Origin: Chloroflexota bacterium
GTDB lineage: Bacteria > Chloroflexota > Anaerolineae > Anaerolineales > UBA4823
DNA length: 35,648 nucleotides
Reading direction: 5' to 3'
Assembly: GCA_030611505.1 (NCBI GenBank)
Contig: JAUWPO010000007.1
Location: forward strand, 1-35,648
The notes under the pieces were generated by a model that saw nothing but the letters and a program-made list of their open reading frames with translations, was not told where the DNA came from and ran no database searches. Below, one piece after another: positions 18,070-27,543 of this stretch; the first letter of the stretch is position 1; every line of letters starts with the position of its first letter. Made by a program: the position numbers and the translations under genes.

Positions 18070-19500
18070 TTGGCGAATAATCCACATGTAATTATCCTTG
18101 GTGCGGGTCCGGCGGGTTTGAGCGCGGCGAGTCAATTGGTTCGCCGCACAAAATTTCAGGTCACCGTACTGGAGCGAAATGGTTGGGTGGGAGGCAATGC
18201 GGCCAGTTTCGATTTGGCCGGGATGCGCGTCGATTATGGCAGCCATCGCTTGCACCCCAGTTGTGATCCAAACATCCTGGCTGACATCCGGGCGATGCTT
18301 GGCGATGACTTGCTGGACAGGCCGCGCCACGGTCGGATCCGCCTACGCGGGCGTTGGATTCACTTCCCGTTAAAACCTATCGACCTGGCTTTGCGATTGC
18401 CCCCAGGATTCACTTTAGGTGTGGCAACCGATATGGCGGTCAGGGTGGTCCCCCGCAGTGACGATCTGGGTGGAAGTGAAACCTTCGCATCGGTAATGGA
18501 AAAAGGTCTGGGACACACCATCTGCCGCGACTTTTACTTTCCTTACGCCCGTAAGCTTTGGGGGCTGGACCCGGGAGAGCTTTCGGCAGTGCAGGCACGC
18601 CGTAGGGTGTCTGGTGGTTCGCTTGCCAAAATAGTGCGCAAGGTCCTGTCGGAAATGTCGGGTCGCAAAACGCAGGGTAGCGGTAGGTTTTTCTATCCCC
18701 TCTCCGGCTTTGGGGGAATTTCAGAGGCGTATTACATGGATGCTCTGGACAAGAGAGCTAATTTCTACCTGAACGCGGTAGCTGAATCACTTCATATTGG
18801 AGAAGAGGGCGGTTTCAGCGTGTATTATGAGCGTGAAGGGAGGCATCACACCTTGCAGGCGGACCACGTCTGGTCGACAATACCCATTAATGTGCTTGCC
18901 GGAATGATGCAGCCTTCACCACCGGCAGAAGTGATTGACGCTGCCGGAAATATTGACTTCCGCGCCATGCTGCTTGTTTACCTGGTGTTGGATATGGGGA
19001 AGTTCAGCGAGTACGACGCCCATTACTTTCCGGAAGAGACCATCAAAATTTCACGTCTATCTGAACCCAAAAATTACAGCGGTGTGCGCCAGCCAGAGGA
19101 CCGCACCGTGCTGTGCGCTGAACTACCGTGTTCACCCGATTCTCCCGAATGGAGCAAAAGCGACGAAGAACTGGGAGATCTGGTGCGCGATTCTTTAGCC
19201 ACGGCCGGGATCCCGCTTGATGCGACCGTACTGCAAGTATACGTGCGGCGTTTACGGTATGCCTACCCCATCTATACCCGCGGCTACGAAGAATCCTTCG
19301 ATAAATTGGATGAGTGGATTGGACACATCCCCCATTTACTCACTTTTGGTAGGCAGGGATTGTTCGCCCATGATAACACTCACCATGCCATCTATATGGC
19401 TTACTGCGCGGTGGATTGCTTCAATGAAGATGGGGTTTTTGATAGAGAGGGCTGGGGGAGATACAGGAAAATTTTTGAGACCCATGTTGTCGAAGATTGA
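18070..19500 (+). CDS. FAD-dependent UDP-galactopyranose mutase/protoporphyrinogen oxidase-like protein (second paralog)
   Basis: TTG start; VIILGAGPAGLSAASQLVRRTKFQVTVLERNGWVGGNAASFDLAGMRVDYGSHRLHP. Confidence 0.82.
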   Translation: MANNPHVIILGAGPAGLSAASQLVRRTKFQVTVLERNGWVGGNAASFDLAGMRVDYGSHRLHPSCDPNILADIRAMLGDDLLDRPRHGRIRLRGRWIHFPLKPIDLALRLPPGFTLGVATDMAVRVVPRSDDLGGSETFASVMEKGLGHTICRDFYFPYARKLWGLDPGELSAVQARRRVSGGSLAKIVRKVLSEMSGRKTQGSGRFFYPLSGFGGISEAYYMDALDKRANFYLNAVAESLHIGEEGGFSVYYEREGRHHTLQADHVWSTIPINVLAGMMQPSPPAEVIDAAGNIDFRAMLLVYLVLDMGKFSEYDAHYFPEETIKISRLSEPKNYSGVRQPEDRTVLCAELPCSPDSPEWSKSDEELGDLVRDSLATAGIPLDATVLQVYVRRLRYAYPIYTRGYEESFDKLDEWIGHIPHLLTFGRQGLFAHDNTHHAIYMAYCAVDCFNEDGVFDREGWGRYRKIFETHVVED

Positions 19501-19512
19501 ACAGGTGATCCG

Positions 19513-20940
19513 TTGATGCAGCGCATTACCCGCATTCCCCGCCTGGCGACCAATTATGTCATCCTATCCGGAGCTGAGTTTATCAGCAAAATAATGGCTG
19601 CCGTGGCGCTTGCTTACCTGGCACGCGTGCTGGGTCCGCAAAGCTACGGCTACCTGGAATTTGCGATCGCGATCTATTTCATTTTCACCCTGATTGTCGA
19701 CAGCGGCTTAAGTTTCTACGGGGCGCGCGAACTCGCCAAAAACGAGGTGTTGTTGCCGCGGTTGTTCGTTCACATCACGCTGATACGCTCCATTTTGTCT
19801 CTGCTGGCTTTTATTATCATGGCGCTGGTCGCAAGGTTCATCGACCAACCTCAGTCAGTCAAGGTATTAATCCTGCTCTATGGGTTGGTCATGTTCATCG
19901 TGCCGTGGTTGATCCAATGGGTTTTCCAAGGCCGGGACATGATGCGGTTTGTGGGTCTGTCCCAACTCCTGAGATGGTCGGTCTTTACAGTTGCGGTTTT
20001 ACTGCTAGTGCGGGAACCCAATCAGGTGTGGTACGTGCCCATGATCGAGGGATTGGCGCTGCTCTGCGTGGCATTGTTTCTGCTAAGGGCGCTCCTGCGA
20101 TACTTTGGATTTCCCAGATACAGGATCAACTCGCGGGACGCCTTTGGGATGTTTCGCCAGGCGCTTCCTATTGGGGCAAGTGAAGTTGTGTGGGCGGTCA
20201 AGGTATATTTCGCCACGATCCTGCTGGGGTTTGTGATCGGCGGTCCGGAACTGGGCTGGTTCACATCCGCTCACAGGGTTGTTATCGCACTGCATGCTTT
20301 CGTGTGGCTTTATTTTTACAATATGTTGCCTTCCATAGCCCGCACGAGCCAACAGCCAATTACCGCACTGCAAAAACTAATGAGGGTTTCAATTCAGATC
20401 ACTGCCTGGACGGGGCTGCTGTTAGGAATCTATGGCGCGGCTTATGCGGAGGTGGGGATCACGTTTATCTTTGGAGTGCAATTCCAGGAAGCAGGCCACG
20501 TCTTCCAGGTATTAGTATGGCTGATCCCGCTGGCGTTGATGAGTGGGCACTTTCGATATACGCTGATCGGGTACAACCGGCAAAAGTTGGAGTTCTACAG
20601 TGCGCTCGTTGGAGCGGCGGTAACCGTAGTCCTGAACTTGATTCTGGCGCCGCGCCTTGGGATGATGGGCGCCGCATGGGCGTTGGTAATATCGGAGGCG
20701 GTCATCTGGCTGGTGGCGTATTATTTCGTGCGCCGCACAATCGCAGTAATACCCGTTTTCAGAAACATTTGGCGACCGATGATTGCGGGGATTGCCCTTA
20801 CAGCGGTATTGTATTTTTTAATGCAGGTCAATATCTGGCTGGCGGGAGTCGTTGGGCTGGTCTTCTACAGTCTCCTATTCGTGTTTGCTCAGCCTGATTT
20901 ATCCAACAGCCTGCGGTCGATATATACGAGGGATCAGTAA
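19513..20940 (+). CDS. polysaccharide/lipid-linked glycan flippase (Wzx/RfbX-like)
   Basis: About 12 hydrophobic segments; SKIMAAVALAYLARVLGPQSYGYLEFAIAIYFIFTLIVDSGLSFYGARELAK typical N-terminal half. Confidence 0.85.
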   Translation: MMQRITRIPRLATNYVILSGAEFISKIMAAVALAYLARVLGPQSYGYLEFAIAIYFIFTLIVDSGLSFYGARELAKNEVLLPRLFVHITLIRSILSLLAFIIMALVARFIDQPQSVKVLILLYGLVMFIVPWLIQWVFQGRDMMRFVGLSQLLRWSVFTVAVLLLVREPNQVWYVPMIEGLALLCVALFLLRALLRYFGFPRYRINSRDAFGMFRQALPIGASEVVWAVKVYFATILLGFVIGGPELGWFTSAHRVVIALHAFVWLYFYNMLPSIARTSQQPITALQKLMRVSIQITAWTGLLLGIYGAAYAEVGITFIFGVQFQEAGHVFQVLVWLIPLALMSGHFRYTLIGYNRQKLEFYSALVGAAVTVVLNLILAPRLGMMGAAWALVISEAVIWLVAYYFVRRTIAVIPVFRNIWRPMIAGIALTAVLYFLMQVNIWLAGVVGLVFYSLLFVFAQPDLSNSLRSIYTRDQ

Positions 20941-20996
20941 GCTTGATCTTGTACATGGAAACATGAAACTTATATGGGGTAGAAATAGCAATAAAA

Positions 20997-21950
20997 GTGT
21001 CTAATACAATGAATGGAATCCAGGACAGAGACGTAATCAAACTCTCGATAATCGTAAGAATCGTTGCAGGGGAGAATTTTTTAATCAGGCTGCTTGAGCA
21101 CCTCCTGCCGCAAATCGAAGGGCGGTCAGTGGAGGTGATCGTACCCTACGATGTATCAATCTCCGGAGTAGGGGAACAGGAAGCGCGCTATTCGGGGGTT
21201 CGTTTTGTGGATTTGGGCGAAATAGGAACCGATGCGCAGCCAGGCACTTTCACCGCACAGCATGAACTGATCGATCGTTGTACGTCGAACGGGCTTGATA
21301 TAGCGCAGGGTGAGATTTTGTGCCTTTTGGAGGACAGCGCGGTGCCTGACCCGGATTGGTGCGAGCAGGTTCTGGAAGCACACCGCTTGCCATATGACGT
21401 GATCGGTGGTTCGATCGAGCACGCCGGGAAGGGAGCGCTGAACTGGGCGGTCTATTTTCAGGACTTTGGTCGCTACATGATCCCTTTACAGGAAGGGCAG
21501 GTGAGGTACATTTCGGACGTGAATATTTCGTATAAGCGCGAAGCTCTTATGAACGCCGGGCAGTTATGGCGTGATCGTTACAATGAAATTACTGTCAATC
21601 TTGGTCTTGTAAAGAGGGGGGTTGTGCTCTGGTTAAGACCGCAGATGGTGGTTCGCCAGGACCGTGGGGTTCTGAATTTCAAGGACCTGCTGGGGGAGAG
21701 GTACGCCTGGGGTAGGATATTTGCAGTATCGCGATTAAAGGAAATAAAGCCACTCACCCGGCTGCTCTATATCACCTTCAGCCCCGCGATTCCGTTGGTT
21801 GTGCTGGGGCGGATTGTATGGAAGGTGCTTAGAAGTAGGAGAAACAGGATGAAACTGATATGCTCGCTGCCGTATCTGATTATGCTGACCGTGGTGTGGA
21901 CATTAGGTGAGTTGGTGGGGTATGTGACTGGAGTTCCTTCCGGGAGTTGA
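20997..21950 (+). CDS. glycosyltransferase family 2
   Basis: IVRIVAGENFLIRLLEHLLPQ...EVIVPYD...GEILCLLEDSAVPDPDWCEQVL; GTG 20997 or ATG 21009 start. Confidence 0.75.
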   Translation: MSNTMNGIQDRDVIKLSIIVRIVAGENFLIRLLEHLLPQIEGRSVEVIVPYDVSISGVGEQEARYSGVRFVDLGEIGTDAQPGTFTAQHELIDRCTSNGLDIAQGEILCLLEDSAVPDPDWCEQVLEAHRLPYDVIGGSIEHAGKGALNWAVYFQDFGRYMIPLQEGQVRYISDVNISYKREALMNAGQLWRDRYNEITVNLGLVKRGVVLWLRPQMVVRQDRGVLNFKDLLGERYAWGRIFAVSRLKEIKPLTRLLYITFSPAIPLVVLGRIVWKVLRSRRNRMKLICSLPYLIMLTVVWTLGELVGYVTGVPSGS

Positions 21951-22136
21951 ACGAGGATGAACTGATGGAAATCAGATATTTCGTGTTCCTATCTTTGTCA
22001 TTGTTCGACATTAAATTACAAAGCCCAGGATACCCTCTGTCTTGACAATGGCGGTACAATTGTCTACCGGGCATCCAATCTCGAGTAAGACGCAATTTCG
22101 ATAAACAGTAAAACCCCGTATAAGGTTTTTAATTAA

Positions 22137-23321
22137 TTGAACACTCTTGAACGAATAAGTCGCCACATCAGCATCACGAGCAAGAACTACGGGAAGCTCT
22201 CCAGCCCGCCGTTTCTCACGCTGTTCATCAACTCGATATGCAACATGAAGTGCGCCCATTGCTTCTACTGGCGGAGCCTCAACAGCAAGGACGACCTGAC
22301 TAAAGAGGAGTTATTAGAGCTCTCGCGCTCCTTGGGGAAGATCGAAAACTTGAGCATTTCAGGTGGGGAGCCATTCTTGCGAAATGAGTTCGCCGAAATT
22401 ACGCGTCAGTTTGTGCGCCAAAACGGTGTGCGCCAGGTATATGTGCCAACCAACGGCTATTTCACCGAGCGAATAGTGGCTGCAATTGAGAATGCGCTGG
22501 AAGAGCCGGAATTGGATTTGTTTGTAGTTGAGCTCTCTTTGGATGGCATGCCGCACTTCCATGACCAGTTCCGCGCCACAAAGAACGCTTTCAAGAAGGC
22601 GATGGAGACCTACGACGCCTTAGTAGAGATACAGGAGCACGACCAGCGTCTGCGCATCCATGCTATTTCGACCGCCACCGACCGTAATATGGACGAAATC
22701 CAGCGCCTGACTACCTATCTCTATGACCGCTGTTCCAAGATGGACCATCACAACCTGGCGATTATTCGGGGTGACCGCAAAGACCCCACTCTGCATGGTC
22801 CGCATTTGAAGCAGTATGAGGAGCTGTACCAGAATATTCGCAGGTTGTGGGCACCCCGCGAGGAAGGTCGCTACGGGGGTATAGTTGAGCCACTGCTTCA
22901 GTGGACCAAAATTCAAACGATTCGGAATGAAACCCAGGTAGTGCCTTGCCGTGCGGGTGTATTGGCTGTGGTGGTTTATGCAAACGGGGACGTGAGCGTC
23001 TGTGAGAACCACAAACCCCTGGGTAACCTGCGCTATAAGTCTTTCTGGGAGATTTGGGATTCAGATGAAGCTCGTAAGCTGAGAGAATTGATCGTCCGCA
23101 AAGATTGCTGGTGCACGAGTGAGACGTTCATGTGGCCGAGCATTGTATACCAGCCCGTGCAGTTGGGGCGCGTGATGCTGGGCGCCAAAGTATGGCAGAC
23201 GCCACTGCCCCTGGATGAGAGCGAAAAGTTAAGGGTATCCGAAGAAGAACTTGCGCAATTGGAGCAGGAAAGTGGCGATCCAGGTATCAACGTACAGGTT
23301 CCACTTGATGGAGAAAAATAG
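22137..23321 (+). CDS. radical SAM/SPASM-domain protein
   Basis: [11 protein letters not shown] Cx3Cx2C motif, ISGGEPFLR, and C-terminal cysteine cluster VPCRAG...[13 protein letters not shown]...KDCWC. TTG start. Confidence 0.9.
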   Translation: MNTLERISRHISITSKNYGKLSSPPFLTLFINSICNMKCAHCFYWRSLNSKDDLTKEELLELSRSLGKIENLSISGGEPFLRNEFAEITRQFVRQNGVRQVYVPTNGYFTERIVAAIENALEEPELDLFVVELSLDGMPHFHDQFRATKNAFKKAMETYDALVEIQEHDQRLRIHAISTATDRNMDEIQRLTTYLYDRCSKMDHHNLAIIRGDRKDPTLHGPHLKQYEELYQNIRRLWAPREEGRYGGIVEPLLQWTKIQTIRNETQVVPCRAGVLAVVVYANGDVSVCENHKPLGNLRYKSFWEIWDSDEARKLRELIVRKDCWCTSETFMWPSIVYQPVQLGRVMLGAKVWQTPLPLDESEKLRVSEEELAQLEQESGDPGINVQVPLDGEK

Positions 23322-23434
23322 AAATCATAAACTCGAAAATCGACAAAAGTAAGTATTTATTTGTGCATGTATATTTATATGAATCCAAATTGACTGATGA
23401 TGGGTATTGACTGGACATAGAATAGGGATATCCA

Positions 23435-24994
23435 TTATTCCGGAACGTGCGGTTTGAACAAATAGACGGAAATATGTATGCCGGAAGCCAGCAGTTCCAG
23501 GTCCTCTGAATATTTATGCGCAAATTCGGGGCTGTGAACCGCTTCGTACGAGAACAACGCGATAACGGTGTTGTTAGCGCTCGCTACCTCTGGTGAAAAA
23601 GCGTTAATTCGATACCCAATTTCCCCGGTGTGAAGATACAGAGCCCAAGGGTAATTACTGTAGATCGTTTTACTTTTTGAAAATTCCTTAAGCAGCAATA
23701 TTGACTCTGATCTTTGGATTGATTTCCTTCCCAGACCCAACCCCTGGTTGTGGTAGCCTGGGACGGATTCGATGGAGGTGGAAAGCGAGAATATGATCAG
23801 ATAGATCGAGATCAGTACTGTCACGATGCGGACGACGCGGTTTTTAACCAACCATGTCAGAGAGAGCCCGGTAATAATGATAATCAAACCCGCCAGGAGA
23901 GATGGCAGGATCATTCGTTCCACCATAACAGGTTTGCCGAACATCGTGACCCCGATAATGACCGCGAAATAGATTATGAAGTAGATGCCGTAAATGATGA
24001 AAGTGGGAAAGCTGCGAGCAAGGGACTTAATATTATAGAAAGCATCACCGTGTTTTTTCAGACCGAAATAGAGCAATACAGTGATGGGGACAACTATCAA
24101 ACCTAAAATTAATAAAAGTTGTTCTTTCTCGTATCCGACGACAATTTTTTCGGGCAGAAAATATTTATAGAAAGTGTGGTAAATCGTGAGGAACATGATG
24201 ATGTAATGCTGCTTGCCTGTAAACCAGTATTCGACTTGCTGGATTCCGGCAGGGTTCAGGGAAGAATCCCCAGTTGGAGCAGTAGTGAAACTGCGGGTCA
24301 TCCACAGCAGAAAGGGCGCCAAACTTATAACACCCAGGATGATCAGATCAAGCAAAGTTAGAAGGTAGCCTTTCTTCCTGTACAGCAGCAGCACGAACAG
24401 CGCCGTGAATATATTCGCGATCCCAATATATCTGGTCATTATAGTGAGACTTAAGACGACACTTGTGAGAATTAACTGGTACCGTTTCCCATCCGTAATG
24501 TATGTGGTTAATAAAATGAATCCCAGCAGCGTGAAGAACAAGTAAAGCGCTTCAGCAAGAGCAAAAGAGTAATAGAAGATTAGGGTGCTGGAAGTCAGGA
24601 ATAAGAATGCACCCAGCAGGGCGAAAACCGGGGAGCGAGTTTCACGTTTTAGAGCGATGCCCATCAGGATTGTGCTCAGCCCAAAAAGGATGGCGTTGAG
24701 GTGCCGGGCGGCAGAAACCGCGTCGATGTTTACGAGTTCGAAGGCTGCCAGTACGATGGAAAGCATGGGCGGAAAATTTGTCAGGGGTGCGTAAGTTTTG
24801 GGGTCTACAGGATACACAAAGCCGCGCCCTTCCGCAAGGCTGCGCGCTACAGCGATGTAATTGAAAGAATCCCAGTCGATGAAACCCACACCCCAAAAAG
24901 TTGCGTAGTATATCACTGCCGTACCAATTACCCCCAGGCACAGTAGCACTATCGCGAAAATGATTTCTTCGGGCTTTTCTCTGGCATACGGCAT
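23435..24994 (-). CDS. GT39/ArnT-like integral-membrane glycosyltransferase
   Basis: GFIDWDSFNYIAVARSLAEGRGFVYP N-terminal acidic loop and many TM helices. Confidence 0.78.
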   Translation of the reverse strand: MPYAREKPEEIIFAIVLLCLGVIGTAVIYYATFWGVGFIDWDSFNYIAVARSLAEGRGFVYPVDPKTYAPLTNFPPMLSIVLAAFELVNIDAVSAARHLNAILFGLSTILMGIALKRETRSPVFALLGAFLFLTSSTLIFYYSFALAEALYLFFTLLGFILLTTYITDGKRYQLILTSVVLSLTIMTRYIGIANIFTALFVLLLYRKKGYLLTLLDLIILGVISLAPFLLWMTRSFTTAPTGDSSLNPAGIQQVEYWFTGKQHYIIMFLTIYHTFYKYFLPEKIVVGYEKEQLLLILGLIVVPITVLLYFGLKKHGDAFYNIKSLARSFPTFIIYGIYFIIYFAVIIGVTMFGKPVMVERMILPSLLAGLIIIITGLSLTWLVKNRVVRIVTVLISIYLIIFSLSTSIESVPGYHNQGLGLGRKSIQRSESILLLKEFSKSKTIYSNYPWALYLHTGEIGYRINAFSPEVASANNTVIALFSYEAVHSPEFAHKYSEDLELLASGIHISVYLFKPHVPE

Positions 24995-25243
24995 GATCGA
25001 TGTTTATCCTGCCTCTTTGCTAATTGGGATTATTGGACAGTAATTCAATTCTAACAGTTTTCTGCTCACAATGATGGTAATGGTTCTGGTGACTTTGGAT
25101 GTTTGAGAACGCGGATTATCGATGTGAGAGCCAGTAGCGGATGAGCGGAGAAGGACATTTCGCCATTTTTGTGAGCGATATGGGGTAAAATTTTATTGAG
25201 TTCGATGTGAAATGCCAATATCTCAGCAAAAAAGGGAGTCACT

Positions 25244-25789
25244 ATGACCGATCTGCATCCCGACTTGGTACGAATCCTTATCGACCAGGAAGAAATCCAA
25301 AAAAGAGTCAAAGAGTTGGCCGACCAGATTTCACAAGATTTCAAGGACGTTAAGCGTCTTTACATTATAGGAATCCTGAAGGGCGCTTTTATATTTCTGG
25401 CTGACCTCACCCGCCACATAAGCGTTCCCCATGTGGTCGATTTTATGGCATTGTCAAGTTATGGCAGAACCACCAAGTCGGGCGCGGTTAGGATCCTTAT
25501 GGATTTGCGCGAACCAATTGAAGGTCAGCACATCCTGATCGTTGAGGACATCGTAGATACCGGTCACACACTCGGTTATTTGCTCAATATCCTGGAGGGG
25601 CGCAATCCAGCATCACTACATACCTGTGCGTTGGTTAAGAAGCAGCGCGACATTGAGGCAGCACCAGTTGACTACCTGGGGTTCGAAATTCCAGATGTGT
25701 GGGTAGTCGGTTACGGTTTGGATTATGCAGACCTTTACAGGACCCTGCCGTATGTAGCCGAATTGAAAAGCGAAGTTTATTCGGACTAA
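25244..25789 (+). CDS. hpt: hypoxanthine phosphoribosyltransferase
   Basis: IIGILKGAFIFLADLTR, SSYGRTTKSGAVRI, HILIVEDIVDTGHTLGYLL PRPP-binding motif, CALVKKQRD. Confidence 0.92.
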   Translation: MTDLHPDLVRILIDQEEIQKRVKELADQISQDFKDVKRLYIIGILKGAFIFLADLTRHISVPHVVDFMALSSYGRTTKSGAVRILMDLREPIEGQHILIVEDIVDTGHTLGYLLNILEGRNPASLHTCALVKKQRDIEAAPVDYLGFEIPDVWVVGYGLDYADLYRTLPYVAELKSEVYSD

Positions 25790-25862
25790 TGGTTGCTTTT
25801 GTTTTTGAATGAAACCCAGTTTCTTCGGGGAAGTCAAATAATTTGTGCTAAAATAAACCACC

Positions 25863-26294
25863 ATGGATGCTTATGAACCGAAGGAACTTCCCGAGCGCAA
25901 CCCTGTAACGTATGAACGCCATCGCAAGGAAGTGATGTGGCAAATCCTGGTGCCTGTTTTAATCGGCGCGGTCATTGTCTTAGCTCTCGCCATTTTGGCA
26001 GCCACTAGGACGGATGCTCAAGTGAGCAAGGGGGCAGATGTTTCTGTAATCTGGATGATCACACCTATGCTAATTATCGCCCTGATTTTTCTAGTATTGC
26101 TGGGAGCGATGATATATGCCGTGATGTCGTTGCTGGGAATCCTGCCCAGCTATGCCCGCTTGGTACAGGATTACTTTGATGCACTTCGGGTACAGGTAGG
26201 TATAGTTAGTGATAAAGCAGTGGAACCGGTCCTGCGAATGGAGAGTATTAAAGCGTCCTTACGTGCGTTAGGACGCAGTCTGCGGCAAAAATGA
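25863..26294 (+). CDS. membrane protein, unknown function
   Basis: ORF with two long hydrophobic helices; closely followed by the next small membrane ORF. Confidence 0.55.
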   Translation: MDAYEPKELPERNPVTYERHRKEVMWQILVPVLIGAVIVLALAILAATRTDAQVSKGADVSVIWMITPMLIIALIFLVLLGAMIYAVMSLLGILPSYARLVQDYFDALRVQVGIVSDKAVEPVLRMESIKASLRALGRSLRQK

Positions 26295-26312
26295 GGATGG
26301 AAAGGTAAAAAT

Positions 26313-26534
26313 ATGAGCGAACAAGAATTCGATATCGTGGAAGCTGAAAACTGGAAACCCAAAGTATTGTTGATCGGCACCGTACTTGGCGCAGTGGTGG
26401 GGCTGAGTGCGGCGTATCTGCTTATCAAGTCTTCAGGAGATGAGGCGCCACCAGATATTAGCGCTGGACAGGGAGCCAAATTAGGAGTACTTGTCTTTGG
26501 GCTTTTACGCAATATCGCTACGTTGGGCGAGTGA
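26313..26534 (+). CDS. small single-TM protein, unknown function
   Basis: KVLLIGTVLGAVVGLSAAYLLI hydrophobic helix; GGAAAGG upstream of ATG. Confidence 0.5.
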   Translation: MSEQEFDIVEAENWKPKVLLIGTVLGAVVGLSAAYLLIKSSGDEAPPDISAGQGAKLGVLVFGLLRNIATLGE

Positions 26535-26638
26535 CTGAGTTCTAAGCCTGCAGTGGCGCGGTTTTATCGGGAAAGCCAAGCGTACCGCCTTTCCGCGGAT
26601 AAGTCGCAACCAAAAAATTTATATATTAATGATGTAAG

Positions 26639-26664
26639 CCTGGCGGTTTAATGCCGGGTTTTTT
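26639..26664 (+). terminator. intrinsic terminator
   Basis: CCTGGC-GGTTTAAT-GCCGGG followed by TTTTTT. Confidence 0.7.
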
Positions 26665-26781
26665 CTTTCTACATGGGGCTGGCACTTAATTTTGAGTGTG
26701 TGTAGTGCTTCTTATTAAGAGGCCACATCACATATGTAGTTAGTATCTTCCTGCAAGTTTTAACACTGCAAGTTTTAATTC

Positions 26782-26824
26782 TTGACAATTATTATCTGAG
26801 GGGATAAAATATGAACGTACGTTC
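26782..26824 (+). promoter_or_regulatory. sigma70 promoter with overlapping TetR-family operator
   Basis: TTGACA (26782-26787), 17-bp spacer, TAAAAT (26805-26810); perfect 12-bp palindrome GAACGTACGTTC (26813-26824) over the expected transcription start. Confidence 0.75.
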
Positions 26825-26846
26825 GTTCTGTCATTATGAGAAGATC

Positions 26847-27476
26847 ATGTCTGAAGCTAACTTTCATAGAGGCGAGCACACACGCACGAAAATTATCCGT
26901 GCAGCCCACGATTTATTTGTCAAACAAGGCTATCACGGCACTTCAATGCGCCAGATCGCAAGCCAGGCGGACATCGCCCTGGGCGGACTCTATAACCATT
27001 TCGAGGGCAAAGAGGATGTATTCCGGGCTGTTTTTCTGGAATACCATCCTTACCACGAAGTTGTGCCTGCACTGTTAGCTGCGAAAGGCGAGACGGTTGA
27101 ACAATTCGTGAGGAACGGGGTTAACCGCATATATGAGGCGTTGGACGACCGGCCGGATTTTTTAAATTTGATGTTCATTGAGATTGTGGAGTTTAACAGT
27201 GTGCATACCAACGAATTGGCTCGGGAACTCACACCTGTTCAACTCAAAATCGTTGAGCGCGTTAGAGAAATAAATCTAGATAAGCTGAGACCGATTCCGC
27301 CGTTAATGTTGGTGCGCACATTCCTGGGTTTGTTTTTCGCTTATAAGCTGACCGAGATCATCTTTGCACAGCCAGCCCTACCAGAGTTTAGTGAAAACGA
27401 TCTAGATTATTTTATCAACATTTACCTGCACGGAATTTTAAAAGGCAATGATAAGCTCCAGATGGATGTTGGCTGA
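26847..27476 (+). CDS. TetR/AcrR-family transcriptional regulator
   Basis: TRTKIIRAAHDLFVKQGYHGTSMRQIASQADIALGGLYNHFEGKEDVFRAVF HTH. Start set at 26847, since ATG 26811 lies between the -10 box and the predicted TSS. Confidence 0.9.
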   Translation: MSEANFHRGEHTRTKIIRAAHDLFVKQGYHGTSMRQIASQADIALGGLYNHFEGKEDVFRAVFLEYHPYHEVVPALLAAKGETVEQFVRNGVNRIYEALDDRPDFLNLMFIEIVEFNSVHTNELARELTPVQLKIVERVREINLDKLRPIPPLMLVRTFLGLFFAYKLTEIIFAQPALPEFSENDLDYFINIYLHGILKGNDKLQMDVG

Positions 27477-27543
27477 AACAGCGTTTGAATTCTCCAACTA
27501 AACCAATCTGATTTTATTAAAAGGTATTTTTTGCAGGATAGAA

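Noticed and set aside
26751-26778. Two-copy 13-bp repeat as a CRISPR array
   Set aside because: Only two copies with a 2-bp gap and no cas genes; better explained as promoter-proximal direct repeats.
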